Shown: one piece after another, positions 14,463-21,683 of the stretch
Layout of the letters: every line of letters starts with the position of its first letter
Numbering within the stretch: position 1 is the first letter of the stretch
DNA from: a virus
Reading direction: 5' to 3' (one strand)
Virus record (IMG/VR): IMGVR_UViG_3300047510_001738
Location: 1-25,213 of that record
DNA: 25,213 nucleotides
The notes under the pieces: generated by a model
Told to the model about the DNA's origin: nothing
What the model saw: only the letters and a program-made list of their open reading frames with translations
Database searches by the model: none
Program-made: the position numbers and the translations under genes

Positions 14463-14990
14463 ATGAGCGCAAAATCCAACCCCACCAAGGTCGTCACCGG
14501 CAAGGTGCGTCTGTCGTACGTCACCGTCTTCGAGCCCAAGCCCGATGACCAAGGGCGCCTGAAGTATTCGCTGTGCGTGCTGATCTCTAAGAGCGACACG
14601 GCCAAGGCCGCCATCGAGGCCGCACGGCAGGCTGGCAAGGACGGCAAGTGGGGCGGCAAGATCCCCGCAGGTCTGAAGATGCCGCTGCGCGATGGCGACA
14701 CCGAGCGCGACAGCCCCGAATACAAGGGCTGCTACTTCATCAACTGCAACAGCCAGCAAAAGCCCGGCGTGGTCGACGCTGACCTCAACCCGGTGCTGGA
14801 TCAGAGCGAGGTGTACTCCGGCTGCTACGGCCGCGTGTCCATCAACTTCTACCCGTACGACCAGAAAGGCAACAAGGGCATCGGGGCGGGTCTGCAGAAC
14901 GTGCAGAAGCTGGAAGACGGCGACGCCCTGTCCGGTCGTTCGCGCGCCGAGGACGACTTCAGCGACGCCAGCGAAGACTTCCTGGCCTAA
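14463..14990 (+). CDS. DUF2815 single-stranded DNA-binding protein
   Basis: A 175-residue protein of the DUF2815 family (gp2.5/OB-fold-like ssDNA-binding proteins of phages). Characteristic blocks are YVTVFEPKPDDQGRLKYS (residues 19-36), YKGCYFINCNSQQKPGVVD and VYSGCYGRVSINFYPY, followed by GNKGIGAGLQNVQKL. The acidic tail AEDDFSDASEDFLA is the kind that binds polymerase or helicase partners in SSB proteins. GGAGG lies eight bases before the ATG. It should coat the strand exposed by the helicases. Confidence 0.9.
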   Translation: MSAKSNPTKVVTGKVRLSYVTVFEPKPDDQGRLKYSLCVLISKSDTAKAAIEAARQAGKDGKWGGKIPAGLKMPLRDGDTERDSPEYKGCYFINCNSQQKPGVVDADLNPVLDQSEVYSGCYGRVSINFYPYDQKGNKGIGAGLQNVQKLEDGDALSGRSRAEDDFSDASEDFLA

Positions 14991-15091
14991 GTGTTACGGG
15001 GGAAAGCGGATGCCGTTACCTGAAGCGCGCGGTCGGGTTGGCCACGACAACGGACGCAGCGAGTACCCCACCTAATTACAAAGGAGTGTTT

Positions 15092-15340
15092 ATGCAAGAC
15101 GAAAAGCAAACCCAGCCGCCAATTCTCAACATGCAGATGACGCCTGCCGGCATTGAGCTCGCCATTGCCGCGCTGCGCAAGCTGCCCCATGAGCAGGTTG
15201 ACCCGCTCGTACAAGAACTGTGGGCGCAGTACAAGCAGCAGATGCAGCAACTGGTTGAGGTCGTGAAGACCGCGCCGGACGGCATCATTGATGCCACCCC
15301 CACCACTACTAGCGAGGTCGGCTCTGCCGAGTTGTGGTGA
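15092..15340 (+). CDS. Small phage protein of unknown function
   Basis: An 82-residue protein (MQDEKQTQPPILNMQMTPAG...) with a long helix from about residue 20 (IELAIAALRKLPHEQVDPLV and on to QQMQQLVEVVKTA) and a flexible Thr-rich tail. AAAGGAG precedes the ATG by seven bases. Its stop overlaps the methyltransferase start. No function assigned. Confidence 0.68.
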   Translation: MQDEKQTQPPILNMQMTPAGIELAIAALRKLPHEQVDPLVQELWAQYKQQMQQLVEVVKTAPDGIIDATPTTTSEVGSAELW

Positions 15341-16749
15341 GGTTTCTTAGCATCTGCAGCGGCATAGAAGCCGCATCGGTGGCGTGGAAGCCGTTGGGCT
15401 GGAAGGCGGTTGGATTTTGCGAGATCGAACCGTTTCCTGCTGCGGTCTTGCGGCACCACTACCCGGAGGTGTTGAACTTTGGGGACATGACCCAGCTGGT
15501 TGACCTGCTGGGCATGGGGTTAATTGAACTGCCGGACCTGCTGTGCGGCGGGACGCCGTGTCAGGCATTTTCGGTGGCGGGTTTGCGTCGGTCTCTTGAG
15601 GACGAGCGCGGCAACTTGTCACTCGTTTTTTGTGAGATCGCCAATGCAATCGACAAACATCGCGCTGCAGCCGGACTTGTTCCCGGAATCGTCTTTTGGG
15701 AAAACGTCCCCGGAGTTCTCAACACCAAAGACAACGCCTTTGGATGCTTTCTGGCAGGGCTTGCCGGTGAAGATGGTGAGCTCCAGCCACCAAGGGGCAG
15801 GTGGGAGAACGCTGGTTGTGTGTATGGTCCCGAAAGAGCAGTCGCGTGGCGCATCCTCGACGCCCAATATTTCGGAGTGGCCCAACGACGCCGCCGTGTG
15901 TTCGTTGTCGCAAGTGCTCGAGACGGGTTTGATCCCGCCGCGGTTCTTTTTGAGTTCGACGGCCTGCGCCGGGATTCTGCGCCGAGCCGAGAAGCGGGGC
16001 AAAGAGTTGCCAATGCCCTTACGGATCGCGCTGACCGCGGTGGCACAAACAGCGAAGGGCAGCGACTGATCACGCAACCCTACGCCGTCGCCAACTGCCT
16101 GACCGCGCGGATGCACAAGGGCATCAACAGCACGCTGGATGAGGGGCAGACGCCGGTGGTGACGCACTCCCTGCGCGGCGAAGGCTTCGACGCCAGCGAG
16201 GACGGCACGGGGCGGGGGACGCCGTTGGGGCCGGTGCAGCCGTACACACTGGCGCTACGCGGGCGCGAAGGCTTGCCGCAACTTGAGTACCGTCAAGACG
16301 GCACAGCAAATGCGCTGCTGACGCCGAACGGAGGCCGGGGTGGCATCGGCGTGGGTGCCATCGCCTTCCACCCCACGCAAGACCCGATCAGCAGCGCCGA
16401 TGGCACAACGCACGCCAACGGCGGCGGGCAGATGGCGGTAGCGTTCACGACTGAGCAAACGCCAAAGTTTAACCATGACCAAGCGCTGACGCTCACCAAG
16501 CAGTCACCGACCGGCGGTGGGCAAGTTCAGTCGGTGATGACCGCAATGCAAGTGCGCCGCCTAACCCCAGTCGAGTGCGAGCGCTTGCAGGGCTTCCCCG
16601 ACAACTACACCGCCATCCCGTGGCGCAAGAAGCCCGCCAGCGAATGCCCTGACGGCCCGCGTTACAAAGCACTGGGCAACTCATGGGCGGTGCCAGTGGT
16701 GCGCTGGATCGGGGCGCGCATTGAAATGCATCTGGCGGGGTTGCTATGA
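15337..16749 (+). CDS. C5-cytosine DNA methyltransferase
   Basis: A 470-residue enzyme that transfers a methyl group from S-adenosylmethionine to cytosine C5. Motif I is RFLSICSGIEAASVAW (residues 2-17), the catalytic loop GGTPCQAFSV has Cys75, motif VI is WENVPGV (121-127), motif VIII is QRRRRVFVV (183-191), and motifs IX-X are RRLTPVECERLQGFPDNY and YKALGNSWAVPV near the end. About 200 residues between VIII and IX, rich in Gly, Thr and Asn, would be the target-recognition part. The start is GTG, either 15337 (overlapping the previous stop as GTGA, giving MRFLSIC, the usual N-terminus) or 15334. It likely protects phage DNA from host restriction. A second long frame is open inside it (15644-16069). 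Confidence 0.93.
   Translation: MRFLSICSGIEAASVAWKPLGWKAVGFCEIEPFPAAVLRHHYPEVLNFGDMTQLVDLLGMGLIELPDLLCGGTPCQAFSVAGLRRSLEDERGNLSLVFCEIANAIDKHRAAAGLVPGIVFWENVPGVLNTKDNAFGCFLAGLAGEDGELQPPRGRWENAGCVYGPERAVAWRILDAQYFGVAQRRRRVFVVASARDGFDPAAVLFEFDGLRRDSAPSREAGQRVANALTDRADRGGTNSEGQRLITQPYAVANCLTARMHKGINSTLDEGQTPVVTHSLRGEGFDASEDGTGRGTPLGPVQPYTLALRGREGLPQLEYRQDGTANALLTPNGGRGGIGVGAIAFHPTQDPISSADGTTHANGGGQMAVAFTTEQTPKFNHDQALTLTKQSPTGGGQVQSVMTAMQVRRLTPVECERLQGFPDNYTAIPWRKKPASECPDGPRYKALGNSWAVPVVRWIGARIEMHLAGLL
15644..16069 (+). CDS. Possible embedded gene inside the methyltransferase (second frame)
   Basis: In the +1 frame relative to the methyltransferase, an ORF is open from at least 15524; from the ATG at 15644 it encodes 141 residues. 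The protein starts MQSTNIALQPDLFPESSFGK, has NISEWPNDAAVCSLSQVLET near the middle and FFLSSTACAGILRRAEKRGK towards the end. I remember this last signature (ETG-x-x-P-x-R-[FY]-x-L-S...ACAGILRRAEKRGK-x-LP) as recurring in annotated phage proteins next to cytosine methyltransferases. It overlaps methyltransferase residues about 103-245, including motifs VI and VIII. No strong ribosome site is seen. It is either true dual coding or a shadow made stable by conservation of the methyltransferase. Confidence 0.42.
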   Translation: MQSTNIALQPDLFPESSFGKTSPEFSTPKTTPLDAFWQGLPVKMVSSSHQGAGGRTLVVCMVPKEQSRGASSTPNISEWPNDAAVCSLSQVLETGLIPPRFFLSSTACAGILRRAEKRGKELPMPLRIALTAVAQTAKGSD

Positions 16750-18764
16750 CCACACTCCGCATTGACTTGGAGACCTTCAGCTCCGTCGACCTGAAGAAGT
16801 GCGGCGTGCATAAGTACGCAGCGGCTGAAGATTTTGAGGTGCTGCTGTTCGGCTACGCGTTCGATGACCAACCCGAACAGGTCTTTGATCTGGCGCGTGG
16901 AGAGAAACTGCCGCGTCACGTCTTCGACGCGCTGACGGATCCGACGATCCTGAAAACCGCCTACAACGCGGCTTTCGAGATCGCCTGCCTGTCGCGCCAT
17001 GTGGGTCGGCAGCTTGACGCTGCGCAGTGGCACTGCACCTCAGTGCATGCGCTGTACTTGGGGCTGCCCGGCAACCTGGGCGAGGTGGGCAAGGTAGTAG
17101 GGCTGGCCGAGGACAAGCAAAAGCTGATGTCGGGCTGGTCCCTGATCCGTTACTTCTGCCTGCCGTGCAAACCGACCAAGAGCAACGGCGGCCGCAAGCG
17201 CAACCTGCCGCAGCACGACCCGGCGAAGTGGGATCTCTTTGTCGAGTACTGCCGGCGCGACGTTGAGACAGAGCGCGAGATCGCAAAGAAGCTGGCCAAA
17301 TTCCCGCTGCCGGAAATTGAGCACCAGCTGTGGGCGCTGGACCAGCAGATGAACACGACCGGCATTCGCATGCACCGCCAGCTGGTGGTCAACGCCATCG
17401 AGATGGACGCAGTATTCAAGCAGCGCCTGCTTGACGAGGCAATGCAGCTAACCGGGTTGTCGAACCCGAACTCCCGCGACCAGCTGCTGGCGTGGCTGCA
17501 GGAGGAACTTGAGGACGCCAGCATCGAGGACTTGACCAAGAAGACGGTCCCCAAGGTCTTGGCGGGCACTGACAGCAACGTCGTGCGCCGCGTGCTGGAG
17601 CTGCGCCAGCAGCTGGCCAAGACCTCGGTCAGCAAGTACCAAGCAATGCTGCGGGCGATGGGCGACGACGACCGCGTGCGCGGGCTCACGCAGTTCTACG
17701 GCGCGAACCGCACCGGGCGCTGGGCCGGGCGGCTGGTACAGGTACAGAACCTGCCGCAGAACAAGCTCAAGGACATTGATCTTGCGCGGCGGCTGGTGAT
17801 TGCGGGTGACCTTGAGACGCTGGAGATGATGTTCGGCAACGTCGCCGACACGCTTTCGCAGCTGATCCGTACCGCCTTCGTTCCGAGTCACGGCCACACG
17901 TTCGTGGTCGTTGATTTCAGCGCGATCGAAGCGCGCGTCATTGCGTGGCTGGCGTGGTGCAAGTGGCGGCTGGAGGTGTTTGAGACGCACGGCAAGATCT
18001 ACGAAGCGTCAGCCGAGCAGATGTTCAAGCTGCCTGCCGGGAGCGTCACCAAGAAGTCGCCGTACCGGCAGAAGGGCAAGATCGCCGAACTTGCGCTGGG
18101 CTACCAAGGCGGGGCCGGTGCGCTCAAGACGATGGGCGCGCTTGAGATGGGCATCCCCGAGGAGGAGCTTGAGCCGATCAAGCAAGCGTGGCGCGCCGCG
18201 AACCAAGAGATCGTTGACCTCTGGTACGCCTGCGAGCGCGCAGCCAAGGAGGCGGTGCGCCACAAGGCCGTCGTCACGCTGTCGATCGCCGACGGCCGTG
18301 CGCAGCTGGTGTTTAGCTACGAGAGCGGGTTCCTGTTCATCACGCTGCCCAGTGGCCGCCGGCTGGCGTACGTCAAGCCGCGCATCGAGCAGGAAGACTT
18401 GTACCGCGAGAAGGCCGACGGCAGCCGCTACGTCGTGGCCAGCGCCGGGTCGCTGACCTACGAAGGCATGGACCAGAAGACGAAGAAGTGGACACGGCTG
18501 GCGACCTACGGCGGCAAGCTGGTGGAAAACATCACGCAGGCCATTGCGCGTGACTGCCTGCGCGAGTCAATGCTGGAGATGGATGCTGCGGGCCTGCGCA
18601 TGCTGACCACCGTGCATGACGAGATCGTCATCGAGCACGAGGACGGGCCAGCTGGCTTGACCGCAGCCGAGGCCGTGATGGCGCGCCCGTTGCACTGGGC
18701 GCCGGGCTTGACGCTGCGCGGCGATGGATTCGTAACCCCCTACTACATGAAGGAGATCGACTGA
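16746..18764 (+). CDS. Family A DNA polymerase (PolA-like, with 3'-5' exonuclease)
   Basis: A 672-residue replicative polymerase. The N-terminal proofreading exonuclease has Exo I IDLETFS (Asp7, Glu9), Exo II YNAAFE (73-78) and Exo III YCRRDVETE (168-176). The polymerase domain has motif A DFSAIEARV (390-398), motif B RQKGKIAELALGYQG (441-455) and motif C VHDE (623-626). Between them is the template-binding NRTGRWAGRLVQVQNLP (321-337). There is no 5'-nuclease domain, as usual for phage versions. It overlaps the methyltransferase stop (ATGA at 16746-16749) and the next gene (TGATG at 18762-18766). With DUF2800 and DUF2815 it makes up the rightward half of the replisome. Confidence 0.97.
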   Translation: MTTLRIDLETFSSVDLKKCGVHKYAAAEDFEVLLFGYAFDDQPEQVFDLARGEKLPRHVFDALTDPTILKTAYNAAFEIACLSRHVGRQLDAAQWHCTSVHALYLGLPGNLGEVGKVVGLAEDKQKLMSGWSLIRYFCLPCKPTKSNGGRKRNLPQHDPAKWDLFVEYCRRDVETEREIAKKLAKFPLPEIEHQLWALDQQMNTTGIRMHRQLVVNAIEMDAVFKQRLLDEAMQLTGLSNPNSRDQLLAWLQEELEDASIEDLTKKTVPKVLAGTDSNVVRRVLELRQQLAKTSVSKYQAMLRAMGDDDRVRGLTQFYGANRTGRWAGRLVQVQNLPQNKLKDIDLARRLVIAGDLETLEMMFGNVADTLSQLIRTAFVPSHGHTFVVVDFSAIEARVIAWLAWCKWRLEVFETHGKIYEASAEQMFKLPAGSVTKKSPYRQKGKIAELALGYQGGAGALKTMGALEMGIPEEELEPIKQAWRAANQEIVDLWYACERAAKEAVRHKAVVTLSIADGRAQLVFSYESGFLFITLPSGRRLAYVKPRIEQEDLYREKADGSRYVVASAGSLTYEGMDQKTKKWTRLATYGGKLVENITQAIARDCLRESMLEMDAAGLRMLTTVHDEIVIEHEDGPAGLTAAEAVMARPLHWAPGLTLRGDGFVTPYYMKEID

Positions 18765-19150
18765 TGGAATACGGAACGGAACTGCTGGAAGCGCAGGGCG
18801 GCGGCAGAGGCAACACGCCTGAAGCGATGGCGGTGGGCGGGGTGAAGTATGACAACGGCAAACCCCGCATGGACCTGTTGGACTCCTATGCCGTTGAGCA
18901 GTTGGCGGCGGTGCTGACGTTTGGCGCGCAGAAATATGACTCGCACAACTGGCGCAAAGGCATTGCAAAGAGCCGGCTGATTGCTGCTGCATTGCGCCAC
19001 TTGTTTGCTTACTTAGGCGGCGAAGACACAGACCCCGAAACAGGACTGTCGCACGCGGCACATGCGATGTGCTGCTGCATGTTCCTGCTCGGACTAGAAC
19101 ACCGTATTGAACTTGACGATCGTTGGAAGGGAGAGAAGCATGGCAATTGA
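18764..19150 (+). CDS. dATP/dGTP diphosphohydrolase-like (MazG-type) protein
   Basis: A 128-residue all-helical protein with GVKYDNGKPRMDLLDSYAVE (residues 26-45), LTFGAQKYDSHNWRKGI, LRHLFAYLGGEDTDPETGL and SHAAHAMCCCMFLL. This is the pattern of the phage family annotated as dATP/dGTP diphosphohydrolase N-terminal domain, which includes MazZ of phages with 2-aminoadenine DNA. It would hydrolyse a deoxynucleoside triphosphate to monophosphate and pyrophosphate. It is coupled to the polymerase gene. No PurZ or DatZ gene is in this window, so base substitution is not shown; nucleotide-pool adjustment is the plainer reading. Confidence 0.83.
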   Translation: MEYGTELLEAQGGGRGNTPEAMAVGGVKYDNGKPRMDLLDSYAVEQLAAVLTFGAQKYDSHNWRKGIAKSRLIAAALRHLFAYLGGEDTDPETGLSHAAHAMCCCMFLLGLEHRIELDDRWKGEKHGN

Positions 19151-19352
19151 TCACTTAAAGCTGCTCCGGGCGGAAGACCTAGCGGCCCTGCTCGGCCGCG
19201 CGCCCAGCACCATCAAGAGCGACGTTCGCCGCCGGCCGGAGACACTGCCGCCGCGGTTCCAGGTGCCCGGCACCAACCGCTTGCGCTGGCTAGAGGCCGA
19301 CGTGGTGGAGTGGGTGGCCAAGCAGCGCGAGTTGTCGAAGCAGGGACGGTGA
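19140..19352 (+). CDS. Small winged-helix / AlpA-like DNA-binding protein
   Basis: A 70-residue protein: LLRAEDLAALLGRAPSTIKSDV (helix-turn-helix, residues 8-29), then PPRFQVPGTNRLRWLEADVV, a wing and the W-x-E-x-D-V-x-x-W pattern of AlpA/excisionase-like proteins. It may be a transcription regulator or an excisionase for the integrase, although it lies 4 kb from int. The ATG at 19140 overlaps the gene before by 11 bases and has GGGAG just upstream. Confidence 0.75.
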   Translation: MAIDHLKLLRAEDLAALLGRAPSTIKSDVRRRPETLPPRFQVPGTNRLRWLEADVVEWVAKQRELSKQGR

Positions 19353-19687
19353 TGCGCCGCGCCAAACCCGACGGCCGCTTCGTCGCCGAACAGGCGGCGC
19401 GCATGAGCCAGCTGTTGCAGCAACGCGGGGCCATCCCGCGAGAGGAATTGGAGTACGTGGCCGAGCGCGTGGCCAAGATGAAGGACGATCGGCTCCAAGC
19501 TGCAGTCGCCGGGCTGATCGGCTGGGGTGACGAGGAGCGTGCTGAGATCGAAACGTTTGTGGCGATTGCGATCGAGGTGATGAAGAAAACAAACGTGTCG
19601 AAACTGCGCGAAGCCGCTCAAGTAGTGGAGCTGCGGTTTCACTTGAACGAAATTACTACGCAGTCAAAGGGGAGATATGGAGACTAA
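19352..19687 (+). CDS. Helical phage protein of unknown function
   Basis: A 111-residue charged protein (MRRAKPDGRFVAEQAARMSQ...), helical throughout, with RGAIPREELEYVAERVAKMK in the centre. It begins at a TGATG overlap with the HTH gene. The pairing suggests a shared role, but no family is recognised. Confidence 0.7.
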   Translation: MRRAKPDGRFVAEQAARMSQLLQQRGAIPREELEYVAERVAKMKDDRLQAAVAGLIGWGDEERAEIETFVAIAIEVMKKTNVSKLREAAQVVELRFHLNEITTQSKGRYGD

Positions 19688-19877
19688 GTTTTGTACTGCG
19701 TGCCAGTGTTTGCGCAACCCCGAAGGAGGCGTGATCCGGGAGAGCGGCAGGACCAAGCGCTGGATATGCCAGCTTTGCGTTGCAAAGAAAAGTGAAAGCA
19801 TCTATCGGAGGACAGTCAAAAATGAAAAAGTTTTTATGGATGATGGCCCTGGTTTGCGCAAGCGCGCAGGCCGATGA
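19677..19877 (+). CDS. Small zinc-ribbon protein
   Basis: A 66-residue protein with FCTACQCLRN (Cys6, Cys9) and WICQLCVAKK (Cys31, Cys34), a four-cysteine zinc ribbon, followed by a basic tail. AGGGGAG lies directly before the ATG, overlapping the previous gene by 11 bases. Its last 56 bases overlap the next gene in another frame, so the tail after the ribbon may be under little constraint. Confidence 0.65.
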   Translation: METKFCTACQCLRNPEGGVIRESGRTKRWICQLCVAKKSESIYRRTVKNEKVFMDDGPGLRKRAGR

Positions 19878-20100
19878 CTACCTTGTTGCGCCTACCGTAG
19901 CCGGCGGCGAGATTGTCCTGACGTCGCAGAAGCCCAAACACTGCAAGGGCTTATTTTTTATGTACGTAGTAGGCCCGGACCAAGACGTCTCCTACGGCTG
20001 CTGGACCTCACTGAACGGCATGGTGCATGTTCGATATGACGACGGTACGCGCCGTGTCTACGATCACAAGGGATGGGCGCTGCGCAAGGGGGCACTTTAA
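19822..20100 (+). CDS. Small exported protein with Sec signal peptide
   Basis: A 92-residue protein with a clear signal peptide, MKKFLWMMALVCASAQA, and probable cleavage before DDYLVAP. The mature part (about 75 residues) is beta-rich with two cysteines (KHCKGLFFMY and YGCWTSLN), which could pair in the periplasm. GGAGG lies ten bases before the ATG. Exported phage proteins of this kind often alter the lysogen's envelope, for example in superinfection exclusion, but nothing here proves it. It ends in a TAATG overlap with the next gene. Confidence 0.72.
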   Translation: MKKFLWMMALVCASAQADDYLVAPTVAGGEIVLTSQKPKHCKGLFFMYVVGPDQDVSYGCWTSLNGMVHVRYDDGTRRVYDHKGWALRKGAL

Positions 20101-20396
20101 TGGGTAGCAGCCTAGAAGCAATGAGGCTGGCACTGCAGGCGTTTGAGTCTGGCCGCGCTGCTGATCGAGCGGAGGCGATGACGGCATTGCGAGATGCGTT
20201 GCGTCACCCGAAACAGGAGCCTCAGACCAGAGCGGCAGAGCTGCACGCACTAAAAACAGAATTATGGAGGGCTCCGCCAAGCCGCGAATGGGTCAGCCTG
20301 ACGGACGAGGAGCTTGATTATTGGGTTGGCAGCAACCGCACGAAGAAAGCATTGTGCAGAGCTATTGACGCTGCACTGAAGGAGATGAACACATGA
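20100..20396 (+). CDS. Phage protein of unknown function
   Basis: A 98-residue helical protein (MGSSLEAMRLALQAFESGRA...) with WVSLTDEELDYWVGSNRTKK near the end and a closing AIDAALKEMN helix. The 'LTDEEL...AIDAALKE' pattern recurs in small proteins of proteobacterial phages, function unknown. Coupled to its neighbours by TAATG and ATGA overlaps. Confidence 0.68.
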   Translation: MGSSLEAMRLALQAFESGRAADRAEAMTALRDALRHPKQEPQTRAAELHALKTELWRAPPSREWVSLTDEELDYWVGSNRTKKALCRAIDAALKEMNT

Positions 20397-20527
20397 ACAA
20401 CTTATTCAAACCGCATCAGTGCCCGAGATGCTTGGGCCTGTTTAAAGTGGGCGACAAATTCTGGAATGACTCTGGAACCGTCTATCACTGGCTTTGTTGG
20501 GTTAATAAATCCAAGGAGAAAAAATGA
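20393..20527 (+). CDS. 44-residue zinc-finger miniprotein
   Basis: MNNLFKPHQCPRCLGLFKVG is followed by DKFWNDSGTVYHWLCWVNKS. Cys10-x2-Cys13 and His32-x2-Cys35 make a plausible zinc site. It is enclosed between ATGA overlaps on both sides, which supports it as a real gene. Function unknown. Confidence 0.62.
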   Translation: MNNLFKPHQCPRCLGLFKVGDKFWNDSGTVYHWLCWVNKSKEKK

Positions 20528-20889
20528 CAGACCGAGAATTACTGGAGTTTGCTGCTAAGGCTGCGGGGTTGGAGTTTGACAGATCGCCGCACAACGGCGG
20601 GGGCAGCGGGAACACCGGCTTTGACATGATGGGCAATGCCGTACTGGACTGGCACAACAATACGATATGGAACCCACTCACCGACGACGGCGATGCGCTG
20701 CGGCTGGCGGTGAAACTGCGGATCAAGTTTAGGTACAGCGAGGTTCTTGGGCAAGGATTGGCGTGTACTGGCAGGAGCCCAGATTTTGAAGCGCAGGCCA
20801 ACATTGAGGATTTCGGACGCGACGAGGTGGCTTGCGTCCGCCGCGCCATTGTCAGGGCAGCTGCTGAGATTGGGAAGGCGAGCATATGA
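20524..20889 (+). CDS. Conserved phage protein of unknown function
   Basis: A 121-residue protein with MTDRELLEFAAKAAGLEF at the start, WNPLTDDGDALRLAVKLRI (about residues 49-67) and AIVRAAAEIGKA at the end. I recognise the 'PLTDDGDALRLAVKL' block from hypothetical phage proteins in betaproteobacteria, with no known role. AAGGAG precedes the start by six bases. Confidence 0.75.
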   Translation: MTDRELLEFAAKAAGLEFDRSPHNGGGSGNTGFDMMGNAVLDWHNNTIWNPLTDDGDALRLAVKLRIKFRYSEVLGQGLACTGRSPDFEAQANIEDFGRDEVACVRRAIVRAAAEIGKASI

Positions 20890-21158
20890 CTAAAGACGAC
20901 ATCATCCGCATGGCGCGGGAGGCTGGGTTTAATCCTGTGTCGTTTATGGGTGGAAATTTTGAATTGTTCAAACGTTACACCGCCCTTGTCGCCGCAACCG
21001 AGCGCAATCGCACATGGACACAAGCACACTGGACGGAGTACGAGCGCAGCATTGCAGCAGCAGAGCGTGAGGCTTGTGCGAAGGTGTGTGAACAAAAACG
21101 AATGGTGAAGGGCGGTGAGGTATTTGCCGCAGCAATCAGAGCAATGGGGGAAAAATGA
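20886..21158 (+). CDS. Phage protein of unknown function
   Basis: A 90-residue protein, MTKDDIIRMAREAGFN at the N-terminus, then FELFKRYTALVAATERNRTW and a helical AAAEREACAKVCEQ segment. The start overlaps the previous stop as ATGA. The first 14 bases of the gene are repeated at the start of the 21343 gene. No function known to me. Confidence 0.7.
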   Translation: MTKDDIIRMAREAGFNPVSFMGGNFELFKRYTALVAATERNRTWTQAHWTEYERSIAAAEREACAKVCEQKRMVKGGEVFAAAIRAMGEK

Positions 21159-21346
21159 ACTGGCTGAAAAACAAAATATGCGACTGGTTTCATGTTGGCG
21201 GCGACGTGAAACGCGACTACTCTGGACGGATCAACTGGCAGTGCCGCACGTGTGATCGGTGGGCGGAACCAGTTGACCTAGCAACCGAACTTTTGATCGT
21301 TGAGGCGGATATTAGAAAAGCTATCCGCGCAAGGGAGAAGAAATGA
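21155..21346 (+). CDS. Small CxxC protein
   Basis: A 63-residue protein (MNWLKNKICDWFHVGGDVKR...) with CRTCDRW in the centre and a C-terminal helix ending RAREKK. With Cys9 and His13 the CRTC pair could hold zinc (C-x3-H...C-x2-C). Coupled to both neighbours by ATGA overlaps. Confidence 0.65.
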   Translation: MNWLKNKICDWFHVGGDVKRDYSGRINWQCRTCDRWAEPVDLATELLIVEADIRKAIRAREKK

Positions 21347-21474
21347 CTAAAGACGATGGTTATTACTGCGTCGTATGCGGGAAATTATTGAAGAACGAGG
21401 GGAGCGTGATTGTTCACGACGACATACCGCACCCACTAGGCATGACATTTGACGAAGAGGAAAATCCGCAATGA
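21343..21474 (+). CDS. 43-residue zinc-finger miniprotein
   Basis: MTKDDGYYCVVCGKLLKNEG is followed by SVIVHDDIPHPLGMTFDEEE. Cys9-x2-Cys12 with His25 and His30 suggests a C2H2-like zinc site. Overlaps both neighbours by ATGA. It shares its start sequence with the 20886 gene although the remainder differs. Confidence 0.6.
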   Translation: MTKDDGYYCVVCGKLLKNEGSVIVHDDIPHPLGMTFDEEENPQ

Positions 21475-21683
21475 CACATACTTTGACACCAAAAGCCGTT
21501 AATGAATTGAAAAAGCTGCACAACAAATATCTGGAAGAAGGCCAGAGTATGTACGCCCAGGTACTGGAGCTACACGGTAAATGCCTTGAGTTGCAGCAGA
21601 AAATACAAGAGGCGGAAGGGCCGGAATACGACCCTATCCCGTTGATCTTTGGTTCGGGCTTTTGGATTGACCCGGAGCTCTGA
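21471..21683 (+). CDS. Coiled-coil miniprotein
   Basis: A 70-residue protein (MTHTLTPKAVNELKKLHNKY...) with a single long amphipathic helix to about residue 48, likely a coiled coil, and a short hydrophobic tail (PLIFGSGFWIDPEL). Coupled upstream by ATGA and downstream by TGATG. Function unknown. Confidence 0.65.
   Translation: MTHTLTPKAVNELKKLHNKYLEEGQSMYAQVLELHGKCLELQQKIQEAEGPEYDPIPLIFGSGFWIDPEL

Noticed and set aside
15010-15075. 21-codon frame MPLPEARGRVGHDNGRSEYP... with a GGGGGAAAG upstream
   Set aside because: Too short and without any recognisable feature; could be a leader peptide but nothing supports translation.
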